A stretch of DNA of 64,000 nucleotides from CBDCWO01 sp965223405 (GCA_965223405.1 CBDCWO010000006.1:2046001-2110000); one strand, 5' to 3'; shown: positions 1 to 8,723, counted from the first letter of the stretch. Notes: generated by a model not told the origin, from the sequence alone. Program-made: numbers and translations.

Positions 1-2152
1 GATAGATGGCAAGATAGTACGTTCACAAACCGGAGATCACCACGGTAAAATGGCTATGCGAAATTTTGACGTGCGAGATTTCATTGGTGAAAATGCCGTT
101 TTACAAGTGATTGATAATCATCAAGGGATTTGGGGTAGTATTGCCGTTGACCATATCGTATTTACCGATAAAAAACCAACCAATCTCAAAATTGAAGATA
201 TGGAAGGATATGGATCTATGTCCTGGACACTTTTTCAACCATCTGAGCACGCCAAATCGGCCTTGAATCTGGAGGTTGACATGACACCAGATGAGATCTT
301 TGATAGTTTACAACATCAAAAGGAGCTCAGCACTGAGTCCAAACCAATGAACTCCAAACAGTTAGGAGCATTATCGGAGCAATTAACACTTCAACCGGGT
401 GAGGCAAAAGAAGTGACTTATATTCTTAGTTGGTTTTTCCCATATTTGAATGAACAAGAAACACAGACCGGGCAGTTATTGGCATTGAAGGATATCCAAT
501 TTCTTAATCGACATTATCACAACTGGTTCAACTCTGCGAATCAGGTAGCTGAATTTGTTGCTTCAGAGTTTAAACAACTTGCCGGAATTACCAGATTGTG
601 GAATCACACATGGTATGATTCCTCTTTACCCTATTGGCTGCTGGATCGCAGTTTTATTCCTATTGATTGCATGGCGAGCAACACATTTTTATGGTTTGAC
701 AATGGACGAATTTGGGGTTGGGAAGGAGTCGAATGTTGTCCAGGTACATGCCAGCATGTTTGGCAATATGCGCAGGGTATGGCCAGAATTTTTCCTAAGG
801 CAGAAAGGATTTTAAGGGAATCTACCGATTTGGGGTACAGCTTTCGGGATGACGGAGGACTGGGTCACCGGGATGAAACTGCAGGACAGTATGGCAAATC
901 GGTAGCTCATGATGGTCACTGCGGAACGATTATGCGAATATATCGCGAGCATAAACTTTCATCGGACAATACCTTTTTAAAACATAATTATCAAAAAATC
1001 AAAAAAGCGGTTCAGTACATTATTCATGAAGACAAAGACCAGGATGGATTGCTGGAAGGTGCTCAGGCAAATACGCTGGATGCCCGATGGTATGGACCTA
1101 TGGGATGGGTTAGCTCTCTCTATCTTGGTGCGTTGGCCGCTGGAAAAGAGATGGCATTAGAGATAGGCGATCAACCGTTTGCTGATATATGTACAGACCT
1201 AATTGAAAAAGGACAAAAAAACATGGTTGAAAAGCTTTTCAATGGTGAATATTTTATTCATATACCTGATAGAATCAACCATCCCAATGCCATTAGTTCT
1301 AATGACGGTTGCCACATCGATCAGGTATTAGGACAGAGTTTTGCCAAACAAATAGGTATTCCCGGAAGAATAATTCCGGTTAAAGAAACTGTTCTGGCTC
1401 TGGAGTCCATATGGAAATACAATTTTGCTCCTGATGCTTTTGCCTATCAGGAAAAACATAAGCCAATAAAAGGAGCTCGTATTTATGCCACCCAGGGAGA
1501 GGCAGGAACTATTATGACCACCTGGCCAAAAAGTGACAACGATGAATGGGCTGTACCCGGAATGGCAAACCGAGAAGAGGGGTCCGATCGGTGGCAGGGC
1601 CCTGGAGGTTATTTTGATGAAACCATGAATGGATTTGAATATCAAGTGGCTTCTCATATGATTTGGGAAGGTATGATTGAAAAGGGTCTGGCCACAGCCA
1701 AAGCGGTACATGATCGTTATCATGCATTGAAACGAAATCCTTTTAATGAGATTGAATGCAGTGACCATTACAGTCGATCAATGGCGTCATATGGAGTGTT
1801 TTTAGCAGTTTGTGGATTCGACTTTCATGGACCTAAAGGTCATATTTCTTTTGATCCAAAATTAAGTCCCGAAAATTTTAAAGCACCCTTTACTACCGCA
1901 TCCGGCTGGGGTTCGTTTACACAAAAACGAGATGCCAACAAACAGACCTGCCGAATCCAGATGGCTTACGGTCAGGTAAGGTTGCAGCAAATTACCATAA
2001 ATACAGGGCCAGATCGAACTACGGTAAAGTTGCTAATAAATGGTAATCTAGTAACGTCCCAAGCAGAGGTTAAAGGAAATAGGTGTGTAATTAAATGGGA
2101 CGGAACCTTGCTTCGTGCAGGCGATTGGATAGAAATCGAGGTGAATCCTTAG
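1..2152 (+). CDS. GH116 family glycoside hydrolase (GBA2-like beta-glucosidase), 5' end outside window
   Basis: The frame is open to the first base of the window and reads through the ATG at 50, so this is the 3' part of a longer gene. The visible N-terminal stretch (about 60 residues, with an IVD/WGxIxVDHI pattern) looks like the end of a beta-sandwich domain. The rest is a GH116 catalytic (alpha/alpha)6 region like human GBA2. Counting from the Met at 50, the WEG at 224-226 supplies the probable nucleophile Glu225. The DQDGLLEG...NTLD segment (330-344), followed by SSLYLGALAA, supplies the probable acid/base Asp344. GH116 enzymes are beta-glucosidases/xylosidases acting on glycosides or glucosylceramides; the substrate here is unknown. 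The next gene follows after 50 bp on the same strand. Family assignment is confident, substrate is not. Confidence 0.85.
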   Translation, partial: IDGKIVRSQTGDHHGKMAMRNFDVRDFIGENAVLQVIDNHQGIWGSIAVDHIVFTDKKPTNLKIEDMEGYGSMSWTLFQPSEHAKSALNLEVDMTPDEIFDSLQHQKELSTESKPMNSKQLGALSEQLTLQPGEAKEVTYILSWFFPYLNEQETQTGQLLALKDIQFLNRHYHNWFNSANQVAEFVASEFKQLAGITRLWNHTWYDSSLPYWLLDRSFIPIDCMASNTFLWFDNGRIWGWEGVECCPGTCQHVWQYAQGMARIFPKAERILRESTDLGYSFRDDGGLGHRDETAGQYGKSVAHDGHCGTIMRIYREHKLSSDNTFLKHNYQKIKKAVQYIIHEDKDQDGLLEGAQANTLDARWYGPMGWVSSLYLGALAAGKEMALEIGDQPFADICTDLIEKGQKNMVEKLFNGEYFIHIPDRINHPNAISSNDGCHIDQVLGQSFAKQIGIPGRIIPVKETVLALESIWKYNFAPDAFAYQEKHKPIKGARIYATQGEAGTIMTTWPKSDNDEWAVPGMANREEGSDRWQGPGGYFDETMNGFEYQVASHMIWEGMIEKGLATAKAVHDRYHALKRNPFNEIECSDHYSRSMASYGVFLAVCGFDFHGPKGHISFDPKLSPENFKAPFTTASGWGSFTQKRDANKQTCRIQMAYGQVRLQQITINTGPDRTTVKLLINGNLVTSQAEVKGNRCVIKWDGTLLRAGDWIEIEVNP

Positions 2153-2202
2153 TGCGCCATACGCATGATCTCTTTTCCTATTGAAGATTATAAGCCAAAC
2201 AG

Positions 2203-3297
2203 GTGCAAACAAAATTGATGATTATTGGGGGTTATTTGGGAGCTGGTAAAACTACTTTGCTGGGTACAGTATCCAATATCCTAATAAAAAAAGGACTAAA
2301 AGTAGGTGTGATAACCAATGATTTGGCCAAAGGTTTAGTTGACACATACGTTCTATCCCACACAGGACTGGATGTGCTGGAAGTAACCGGAAGTTGCTTC
2401 TGCTGTAACTTTGATGGTCTACTGGAAGCATTACAATATCTACGGGATAAAATCCAATGCGATATCATTATGGCAGAACCGGTTGGAAGTTGTACCGATT
2501 TATCAGCAACTTTGATGCAACCAATTAAATTGTATTACAGCGAGTACTTTGCTCTATATCCTCTTTCGGTGTTAATTGATCCTTCGCATTTGGAGATGCT
2601 ATTTGCTGATAACAAATTGCTGAAATCCGGACCGGGTTATATTTTTTACAAACAAATGGAAGAAGCCGATCACTTAATTATAAACAAGGTCGATCAATTA
2701 TCACCGCAACGAAAGCAAAACATAAAGATGATAATGGAAAAGTCGTTTCCCAATCATCGTCTATGGCAAGTATCCTCATTGTATGGTCAAGGTATAAAAA
2801 CCTGGCTTGATGCCATCAGCACCGATTCATCGAACGGAAATCGAATTGCGAATATAGATTATTCAATTTATGCGGAAGGAGAAATGCAAATGGGATGGTA
2901 TCATGCATCTTTTATAGTTACACACGATCAAAGCATGTATATCCATTGGAAACAATTTATTGGACGCTTTATGCTCTTATTGCAAGTGCAATTTAAAGAT
3001 CAGGGAATTGTGACCAATCACGTCAAGTCATTTTTGAAAAGTGGACTTTCGGTTTTGCGTGCTAATTATACTAGAACTATTGGTCCTATCAGCGTAATCG
3101 GAGATTCTTTTAGTGGTTCGCGAGCCCGTCTGGTATTGAATATTAGAGCAGAGGTATCTCCCGAAAAATTAGAGGCTTTGGTGCTGGATACAATCTCTGT
3201 CTATCAGGAACTGCAGTTTAAGTTTAAGATTAACGAATCGACCTGTTTAAAACCCCAAAGGCCAAAACCTTCATATCGAGTAAATCGGATTGTTTAG
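2203..3297 (+). CDS. COG0523/CobW-type GTPase, putative metallochaperone
   Basis: A 364-residue G3E-family P-loop GTPase. It has Walker A GYLGAGKTT (residues 10-18), the metal-binding CxCC motif of COG0523 (CFCC, 65-68), an EPVGSC segment at 92-97 and the G4 motif NKVD at 161-164. COG0523 proteins deliver or store metals (zinc, cobalt, nickel) for client enzymes in the cytoplasm; the metal cannot be read from the sequence. The C-terminal half (about 220-364) matches no strong motif and lacks a His-rich tail. The start used is GTG at 2203, only 12 bp after an in-frame stop; the ATG at 2218 would remove five residues directly before the P-loop. It lies 50 bp downstream of the GH116 gene on the same strand but has no obvious functional link to it. 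Confidence 0.8.
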   Translation: MQTKLMIIGGYLGAGKTTLLGTVSNILIKKGLKVGVITNDLAKGLVDTYVLSHTGLDVLEVTGSCFCCNFDGLLEALQYLRDKIQCDIIMAEPVGSCTDLSATLMQPIKLYYSEYFALYPLSVLIDPSHLEMLFADNKLLKSGPGYIFYKQMEEADHLIINKVDQLSPQRKQNIKMIMEKSFPNHRLWQVSSLYGQGIKTWLDAISTDSSNGNRIANIDYSIYAEGEMQMGWYHASFIVTHDQSMYIHWKQFIGRFMLLLQVQFKDQGIVTNHVKSFLKSGLSVLRANYTRTIGPISVIGDSFSGSRARLVLNIRAEVSPEKLEALVLDTISVYQELQFKFKINESTCLKPQRPKPSYRVNRIV

Positions 3298-3460
3298 TCA
3301 AATGGAGAAATGATGTTCAATGAATGCTATTGAACGATAATCTTGAGAATTGATAATATCATTTAACTTATTTACCCAGCAAGATAATCCTTTCCATAAA
3401 TTTAGTATTGAATACAACCTTTTTTGCTGATCAAACCACTCATAGTACTAAAGCAGCCCA

Positions 3461-4003
3461 ATGGAGGATAAGAAACTGGTATCTGACTTTCTGAAATATC
3501 GTAGCAATGGTACATTTAAGGCATTATATCGAGCCAAAACACCAAGGTTGTATCAGATCGCATTAAGACTTTGCGCAAATGACAAACATCAGGCGGAAGA
3601 ATTGATCCAAGAAACCTGGATGATTGCTATCAAAAAGTTGGCTGATTTTCAATGGCGATCTGAATTAAGAACCTGGCTAACCGGAATACTTATTAATCTC
3701 TCTAGACAGAAGCGCAAAAAAACAGAAAAAGAAATTTCTATTAATCAAAGTATACAAGAAGAGGCCGAAGCTATATCAGAATCCACGTTCTTCACCACAT
3801 ACGACCTGGAAAATGCCATCAACAAATTACCTCCTGGATTTCGACAAGTGATTATTCTTCATGCCATTGAGGGATATAAACATAAAGAGATTGCCTCATT
3901 GCTGGATATCAGTGAGGGTACCAGTAAAAGTCAACTATTTCACGCAAAAAAGGCGTTGAGGATTTTGCTCCAGGAAGAAACCCAAAAAATTAATAAATCA
4001 TGA
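3461..4003 (+). CDS. ECF-type RNA polymerase sigma factor (first locus)
   Basis: A 180-residue sigma-70-family protein of ECF size. Region 2 spans about residues 10-80 (AEELIQETWMIAIKKLADF, then RTWLTGILINLSR). Region 4 spans about 115-168 (INKLPPGFRQVIILHAIEGYKHKEIA as the start of the helix-turn-helix, with GTSKSQLFHAKKAL as recognition helix). Such factors redirect RNA polymerase when released from a membrane anti-sigma factor. The stop codon overlaps the ATG of the next gene (ATGA, 4000-4003), so the two products are probably translationally coupled and made in equal amounts. The downstream partner has an anti-sigma-like N-terminus but an unusual ectodomain. No extra C-terminal SnoaL domain is present. 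Confidence 0.88.
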   Translation: MEDKKLVSDFLKYRSNGTFKALYRAKTPRLYQIALRLCANDKHQAEELIQETWMIAIKKLADFQWRSELRTWLTGILINLSRQKRKKTEKEISINQSIQEEAEAISESTFFTTYDLENAINKLPPGFRQVIILHAIEGYKHKEIASLLDISEGTSKSQLFHAKKALRILLQEETQKINKS

Positions 4004-4986
4004 AAGATGATTTCACAAAACAGGAATTGGAGCAATTTGCAAAGCTGAATAAAGAAATTAGGCCGCCAACTTCTTTAGAGAAGAAAGTAATTGCCCGCCT
4101 CCGTAAGGAAAATCTTATCCGTACATCCAGTTGGATCAGGAGTACTTTTATCAAAAGTCTCGGACTCACAGCTATCGGCATATTGATATTGCTAACCAGC
4201 CATTATGTTATCAATGACAATTTCAAATTGTTTACACCGTGTACTGTATGCCATTGTGAGGAAGTTAAAGGTTTTTCAGAATATATGATTTCAGGTCGAA
4301 TACTCATCCTCGGTGAAGTTCATGGGACCAAACAAGCTCCTAACTTCGTCCAGAATCTCACTTGTATTTCACTTCAGGCTGATTTGCCGGTTACCGTAGC
4401 TCTGGAACTGCCAATTGATGAACAGGAAATAATAAATCAATATTTACAATCCAATGGCAAACTGGATGATAAACAAAAACTATTGCAAGCCAACAGTTGG
4501 TCGCAAAGTTATCAGGATGGTAGAAATAGTGAAGCCATGTTTGATCTTCTCGAATTTTGTCGAAAACTAATCCGTGAAAAGAAACCTTTAGAAGTAATTT
4601 TAATCGATGATTATGGTTCGTCGGATCGTGATTATACGATGGCGGAAAACCTATTGAAGGTTGTGGATAGGAATCCCAACCATATTTTTATTGCATTAGT
4701 TGGAAATGTACATAACCAAATCAATCAGGGTTCGGGTCGAATGGGAGACCTGATGTTACAAAGAATGGGCTCAAGCAAAGTCTTATCATTAAATCAACTC
4801 TATGGTCGCGGTTCCGCATGGGTTTGTTCTAGCAATGGTTGTGGTATTTACCAACTATCAGGTAGAGATGGAATAAGTCGAGGTATTTTGATCGACGATG
4901 AGAACACTGCAGGCTATTATCATGGCTATTTTGCTGTTGGAGCAATTGAAGCTTCAACTCCGGCCAAGGAGATGAAACTGGAATAA
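4000..4986 (+). CDS. Anti-sigma-like membrane protein fused to a ChaN-like extracytoplasmic domain with a CxxCH motif
   Basis: A 328-residue protein overlapping the sigma factor gene by 4 bp. Residues 1-50 are a charged cytoplasmic segment of anti-sigma-factor size and position. Residues 52-71 form one transmembrane helix. Immediately outside the membrane lies CTVCHC (81-86), containing a CxxCH c-type haem attachment motif. Residues 98-290 resemble the ChaN/erythromycin-esterase-like fold: ILGEVHGT (103-110), ALELP (134-138), DGRNSEAM (173-180) and LVGNVHN (233-239). ChaN proteins bind haem/iron. From position and topology I infer that this is the cognate regulator of the sigma factor, with the ectodomain as sensor; haem binding is a hypothesis. 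The short tail (300-328) has no motif. It could instead be an enzyme that merely shares the operon. Confidence 0.6.
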   Translation: MKDDFTKQELEQFAKLNKEIRPPTSLEKKVIARLRKENLIRTSSWIRSTFIKSLGLTAIGILILLTSHYVINDNFKLFTPCTVCHCEEVKGFSEYMISGRILILGEVHGTKQAPNFVQNLTCISLQADLPVTVALELPIDEQEIINQYLQSNGKLDDKQKLLQANSWSQSYQDGRNSEAMFDLLEFCRKLIREKKPLEVILIDDYGSSDRDYTMAENLLKVVDRNPNHIFIALVGNVHNQINQGSGRMGDLMLQRMGSSKVLSLNQLYGRGSAWVCSSNGCGIYQLSGRDGISRGILIDDENTAGYYHGYFAVGAIEASTPAKEMKLE

Positions 4987-5042
4987 TACTTCACACTTTA
5001 ACATTCATGACAGTCATTTGGGAAGTATAGATGATTTTTTCC
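4986..5042 (+). terminator. Possible weak terminator after the first sigma locus
   Basis: Arms ATACTTC (4986-4992) and GAAGTAT (5022-5028) pair perfectly. They enclose a 29-nt loop with a small ATGAC/GTCAT palindrome and are followed by a T6 run at 5036-5041. The long loop makes a classical intrinsic terminator uncertain. Confidence 0.3.
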
Positions 5043-5239
5043 TAAAGTAGAAAGACTATTAGTCGATAGTTATAGCATGATTCCAAATTCCAAACCCGTA
5101 AATGACCTCCAATTAGTCCAATTTATCTGCCTATGAGAGACAATGGCTGATCATTTGACATCGCCGCTATTATCAGGTTAATATTATGATATTATGCACA
5201 CCTTTTTCTAAATTCTACAGTTATATATAAAAAAATCTA

Positions 5240-5247
5240 TATATTTG
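5240..5247 (+). promoter_or_regulatory. Putative Bacteroidota -7 box (TATATTTG)
   Basis: TATATTTG matches the Bacteroidota -7 consensus TAnnTTTG and lies about 53 bp before the TTG start at 5300. No convincing -33 TTTG is seen; the region upstream is AT-rich (T-rich stretch near 5200-5210). It would drive the small ORF and the IPTL-CTERM gene behind it. The rest of the 313-bp gap between 4987 and 5299 holds only the possible terminator listed separately. Confidence 0.4.
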
Positions 5248-5299
5248 TCTATCCCATCTCAAAAACAATCATGATGTAATAAATCATCACGAACTGATT

Positions 5300-5641
5300 T
5301 TGCCAATAATTAAAGAAATAGTACAAGATGTATTTGAACTTCACATGAACCGAGAAGTTCATCCTAAAATCACTACAGACCTTACAAGTCATGTAGTGGA
5401 AGCTGCCAATCCTGTAGCACAAATAAATAGAATATTAAGCCTGTATAGCTGTAGCACAAATAAATCACTGTCCAGTGACCCCATACGGAAGCAGTCTATA
5501 ATTCAATTTTCAGATAATAATAAATTCAAAATGAAGCTCAAAGGGTACTTGTTGAAGAGGATAGTGGATTCAAACATACCATTCGATATAATCAAACCGA
5601 TCCCAATATTCAGTGAATATTTACAGTATGAACCTATTTAA
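5300..5641 (+). CDS. Small hypothetical protein, uncertain
   Basis: A 113-codon ORF starting with TTG at 5300; an internal ATG at 5346 would give 98 residues. I do not recognise it. The product is soluble, mixed charge, with no signal peptide, transmembrane helix or motif. A 16-bp direct repeat (TGTAGCACAAATAAAT) occurs at 5413-5428 and 5450-5465 within the ORF, spaced 37 bp, which is not a multiple of three, so the two copies are read in different frames. This weakens the case for a conserved protein. It lies 31 bp before the IPTL-CTERM gene, so it may be a leader ORF or a degraded gene in the same transcript. Confidence 0.35.
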   Translation: MPIIKEIVQDVFELHMNREVHPKITTDLTSHVVEAANPVAQINRILSLYSCSTNKSLSSDPIRKQSIIQFSDNNKFKMKLKGYLLKRIVDSNIPFDIIKPIPIFSEYLQYEPI

Positions 5642-5672
5642 TTAATCATTACACTTAAATAACCAAAACATC

Positions 5673-6476
5673 ATGATTAGATTAATAATTTTTACATTGA
5701 TATTCCTATTTTCTCAAAATGTAGAAGCCCAGCTAAGAGGACAACTTGGTATATTGGATTTAGCCAATGCGAATGGGGGAATCAATCCTGTTACGAATGC
5801 TCCTTGGGCGGCTGGAGATACGTATCACATAGTTTTTGTTTCGAGTACATTTCGGGATCCTGCGTCCGGGGATATTGCTGATTATAATGCGCACGTACAA
5901 AACGCAGCTAACGCAGCTGGTCTTGGCGATGTCTCATGGTATGCAATCGCTTCGACTAATATAGACCATGGCGGGACAGCTACCGTAGATGCTCGCGATA
6001 ACACTTCGACGAATCCAGGTACTAATGGATCCGGCGTGGGAATTTTCCTCATTGACGGAACTACCAAAATAGCTGACGATTATAACGACTTGTGGGATAT
6101 GAGTATCGACAATCCAATCAATTTGACGGAAAACAATACCACATACTCACCACCTTTAACTTCGCCATTTGGAGGATTTGGAGGTGTATGGACTGGGACA
6201 ACGGCGGATGGACTGAACCGAATTCAGGCTGCGCTTGGTGGGACACGTGCTGATCTGGGGCTGGCCACAGTGACAAACTCTGAGTGGACACGCCGATCCG
6301 ATATAAATCCCCACAATAATGCCCCGCTTGGCTTATACGCCATGTCAGCAGTACTTTCTATTCAAGCTCCTGATCCCATCCCAACACTATCTCAATGGGG
6401 TCTTATTATCCTCGGACTCAGCATTTTGATAGTGGGTACCGTGGCAGAAAGACGAAAGATTGTAAGTATTACTTAA
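5673..6476 (+). CDS. Secreted protein with IPTL-CTERM sorting signal
   Basis: A 267-residue protein. An N-terminal signal peptide ends near residue 20 (NVEAQ). The middle is Gly/Asn/Thr/Ala-rich, with no catalytic motif that I recognise. The C-terminus is a textbook exosortase-type tripartite signal: IPTLSQWG at 236-243, a hydrophobic helix (about 244-259) and a basic end (ERRK). IPTL-CTERM signals are recognised by exosortase-type membrane proteases that cut and re-anchor the protein at the surface. The processing enzyme is not in this window. GC-rich codons in the middle of the gene (many GCG/GCT and GGC) differ from the AT-rich flanks, which is compatible with transfer. Signal assignment is strong; the function of the body is unknown. 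Confidence 0.85.
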   Translation: MIRLIIFTLIFLFSQNVEAQLRGQLGILDLANANGGINPVTNAPWAAGDTYHIVFVSSTFRDPASGDIADYNAHVQNAANAAGLGDVSWYAIASTNIDHGGTATVDARDNTSTNPGTNGSGVGIFLIDGTTKIADDYNDLWDMSIDNPINLTENNTTYSPPLTSPFGGFGGVWTGTTADGLNRIQAALGGTRADLGLATVTNSEWTRRSDINPHNNAPLGLYAMSAVLSIQAPDPIPTLSQWGLIILGLSILIVGTVAERRKIVSIT

Positions 6477-6542
6477 TTGCTTGACTAACTACTTTGCCCA
6501 AGTCGATCTGTCGGATGAATAACGAAGCTAGAAGACAGTTGC

Positions 6543-6568
6543 CGTATAAATGATCGAAGATTTATACG
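6543..6568. repeat. 9-bp perfect inverted repeat
   Basis: CGTATAAAT (6543-6551) and ATTTATACG (6560-6568) pair perfectly around an 8-nt loop, 67 bp after the IPTL-CTERM stop codon. No T run follows on either strand, so it is a stabilising 3' hairpin or a protein-binding site rather than a clear terminator. Confidence 0.5.
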
Positions 6569-6782
6569 TTGTGGCACTAAATGACTAAATAATTACAAAA
6601 TGTGTCCTCCCAACCGGAAGCTATCATATTCCGAATCTTCGAGATTCGCTGGAATTATACGTATCTAGAATTCTTCTTTTGTCATTAAAGTTTTAAAACA
6701 ACTTCATTATTTACCTATCTCTAGAGTTTGGTTCTGATACTCTACATATTTATAAGGTTCCCAAAAACAGTTTATAAGTTCC

Positions 6783-6812
6783 ATATTTAACACTCATATT
6801 AGTGTTAAATAT
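6783..6812. repeat. 12-bp perfect inverted repeat
   Basis: ATATTTAACACT (6783-6794) and AGTGTTAAATAT (6801-6812) pair perfectly around a 6-nt loop. It lies about 90 bp beyond the stop of the minus-strand YgjP-like gene and could act as a transcript end for either strand or as an operator. There is no clean U-tract. Confidence 0.55.
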
Positions 6813-6899
6813 AATGTGTAGCATGGTTTTTGCTTCAATTAAATTACCCCCTACCCTAAACCGGTAACTTAAACCAACCAATCCTTTTAATAACCAATT

Positions 6900-7637
6900 C
6901 TAAAAATTGCAGAGGTGGCTATTTCCTTTTAGCCACTTCTCCTGTTCTTTATAGTCTGGCATCGCATTTTCGACAATTTCATAAAACCGCGAAGAGTGAT
7001 TCATTTCTAACCGGTGAGCCAATTCATGAATGATGACATAATCAATAACCTTGCCGGGAGCAAAAAGCAACCGGGTGGATAGATTAATATTACCACTGCT
7101 ACTACAACTGCCCCAATTGGATAGATTGTATTTTAGGGATATTTTGTTCAACTCGAGTTGAAAAAAGGTACTGTTGATGGCAATAACTCTATCCACAATG
7201 GTCAAATAATAATCCCTTCCAATCACTTTACTGAGTAACTTGGGAATGACCTGATTAAGCTGGATTATGTCCGATTTGGCTGGGTATTTAATGGTAATAA
7301 TTCCTTTAACCAGTTGTACTCTAAACGAGTGAGCTTGATCAGGGATCACGCGAAGTGTATAAGTACGTTGACCTACCACATATTTTTGTCCATCTGTATA
7401 TGATTTTAAAGTAAATGACGCTTTGAGTTGTGGATTTACATGAATTTGGTCTTCTATCCAGGCATTCATCCTGGATAATTCCTTATGTATTTTAGTTTGA
7501 CTTAATACGGAGGGAATGCGCAGGTAAGCACCCTTTTTAGTAATTGAAAAACGGATACTGTTTCGCCATTCTTTAGTGACTGTAATCGGGACAAATACGT
7601 TATCTTTTAGATAATGATATTTGATTTTATTTTTCAT
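6900..7637 (-). CDS. YgjP-like (DUF45) zinc metallopeptidase domain protein
   Basis: A 245-residue cytoplasmic protein with the YgjP-like/WLM metallopeptidase signature: WGSCSSSGNINLS (175-187), then the zinc motif HELAH (204-208) and the third ligand region MNHSSRFY (His214). Length and order match UPF0124/YgjP proteins, whose substrate is unknown and which are often found with type I restriction genes; no such genes are here. The gene starts with ATG at 7637, overlapping the serC stop codon by 4 bp (ATGA), so it is translated from the serC transcript. Confidence 0.85.
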   Translation of the reverse strand: MKNKIKYHYLKDNVFVPITVTKEWRNSIRFSITKKGAYLRIPSVLSQTKIHKELSRMNAWIEDQIHVNPQLKASFTLKSYTDGQKYVVGQRTYTLRVIPDQAHSFRVQLVKGIITIKYPAKSDIIQLNQVIPKLLSKVIGRDYYLTIVDRVIAINSTFFQLELNKISLKYNLSNWGSCSSSGNINLSTRLLFAPGKVIDYVIIHELAHRLEMNHSSRFYEIVENAMPDYKEQEKWLKGNSHLCNF

Positions 7638-8704
7638 CCCACTTCAGACTCAAAAGCTTGCATAGCTTGGATCAAAGCATCTACTCCATCCACTCCTTTG
7701 GCATTATAAATCGATGCCCGAAACCCTCCTACTGACCGATGGCCTTTGATTCCGGATATGTTACGCTGTTCACAGAATTCCAAAAACTGTTGGTTGTGAT
7801 TATCATGTACAGGCACAAAACAAACATTCATCGTCGACCTGTCATCAGTACACACGGTACCCGTAAACAAGGAATTACGATCGATTTCGTCATAAAGCTC
7901 CTTGGCTTTATGTCTGTTTTTCTTTTGAATCTCCTCCAAGCCACCCATCTTTTGTAGCCACTTCAAAGTAAGCATACACACATAAATCGGAAAACAGGGC
8001 GGAGTATTAAACATGGATCCTTTATCTATATGTGTTTGATAGTTAAGCATGGTAGGCAAAGTTCTGCCTGCCCGGTTGGCTAACTCCTTTTTTAGGATTA
8101 CCACAGTTACTCCGGCCGGACCCAAATTTTTCTGTGCCCCTGCATAAATTAGATCGTAATCTGAAACCTTAACCGGTCTGCTGAGGAAATCTGAAGACAT
8201 ATCGGCAATTAAGGGAATATCCGTCTCAGGAAATCGATGATACTGGGTTCCAAAAATGGTATTGTTGCTGGTAATATGCAGATATTTTGCTCTCTCCGGA
8301 ATATTATAATCTTTGGGTATATACGAGTAATTTTGGTCTTTGCTAGATGCAATGACCTCTATTTTTCCAAACAACCTGGCCTCCTTAATAGCTTTGCTCG
8401 ACCAGGAACCAGTATCAATATAAGCCGCAGATTCATCGTTGGTCAGGATATTCATAGGGGCCATATAAAATTGTGTTGATGCTCCACCCGTCAGAAATAA
8501 GACTTCATATTCTTCGGGAATGTTATAGATCTCCCGTAACAACTCCCGAGCAGTATCAATGATCTCCACAAAATCCTTGCTGCGGTGTGAAATTTCTAAT
8601 ATGGATAATCCCGAAGCATTCAAATTGACCACCCCTGAGGCGGCTTCCTTCATTACCTCATCTGGCAAGATGGCAGGGCCTGCACTAAAGTTGTATATTT
8701 TCAT
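7634..8704 (-). CDS. serC: Phosphoserine aminotransferase
   Basis: A 356-residue class V aminotransferase that converts 3-phosphohydroxypyruvate and glutamate to phosphoserine in serine synthesis (and acts in PLP synthesis in some bacteria). The N-terminus NFSAGPAILP, the GGASTQFYMAPMN block (73-85), the substrate-binding ISHRSKDF (38-45) and the PLP lysine in AGAQKNLGP (Lys192) are diagnostic. Length is normal. It is the first gene of a two-gene operon with the YgjP-like peptidase. A candidate promoter lies upstream. No serA or serB lies nearby. Confidence 0.96.
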   Translation of the reverse strand: MKIYNFSAGPAILPDEVMKEAASGVVNLNASGLSILEISHRSKDFVEIIDTARELLREIYNIPEEYEVLFLTGGASTQFYMAPMNILTNDESAAYIDTGSWSSKAIKEARLFGKIEVIASSKDQNYSYIPKDYNIPERAKYLHITSNNTIFGTQYHRFPETDIPLIADMSSDFLSRPVKVSDYDLIYAGAQKNLGPAGVTVVILKKELANRAGRTLPTMLNYQTHIDKGSMFNTPPCFPIYVCMLTLKWLQKMGGLEEIQKKNRHKAKELYDEIDRNSLFTGTVCTDDRSTMNVCFVPVHDNHNQQFLEFCEQRNISGIKGHRSVGGFRASIYNAKGVDGVDALIQAMQAFESEVG

Positions 8705-8723
8705 CTTTTTCTAAAAATAAGTT

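Larger units (their letters stand above)
6477..6899. other. Convergent intergenic gap with two hairpins
   Basis: This 423-bp AT-rich gap lies between the IPTL-CTERM gene (plus strand) and the YgjP-like gene (minus strand), so both end here. It contains two perfect inverted repeats, described separately, and no ORF I can support. Nothing else is recognised. Confidence 0.6.

Noticed and set aside
555..815. 86-codon plus-strand ORF inside the GH116 gene
   Set aside because: It overlaps the conserved catalytic region of GH116 in another frame and has no motif.
1328..1768. 146-codon minus-strand ORF opposite the GH116 gene
   Set aside because: Antisense shadow of a well-supported gene; Phe/His-rich composition typical of reversed coding.
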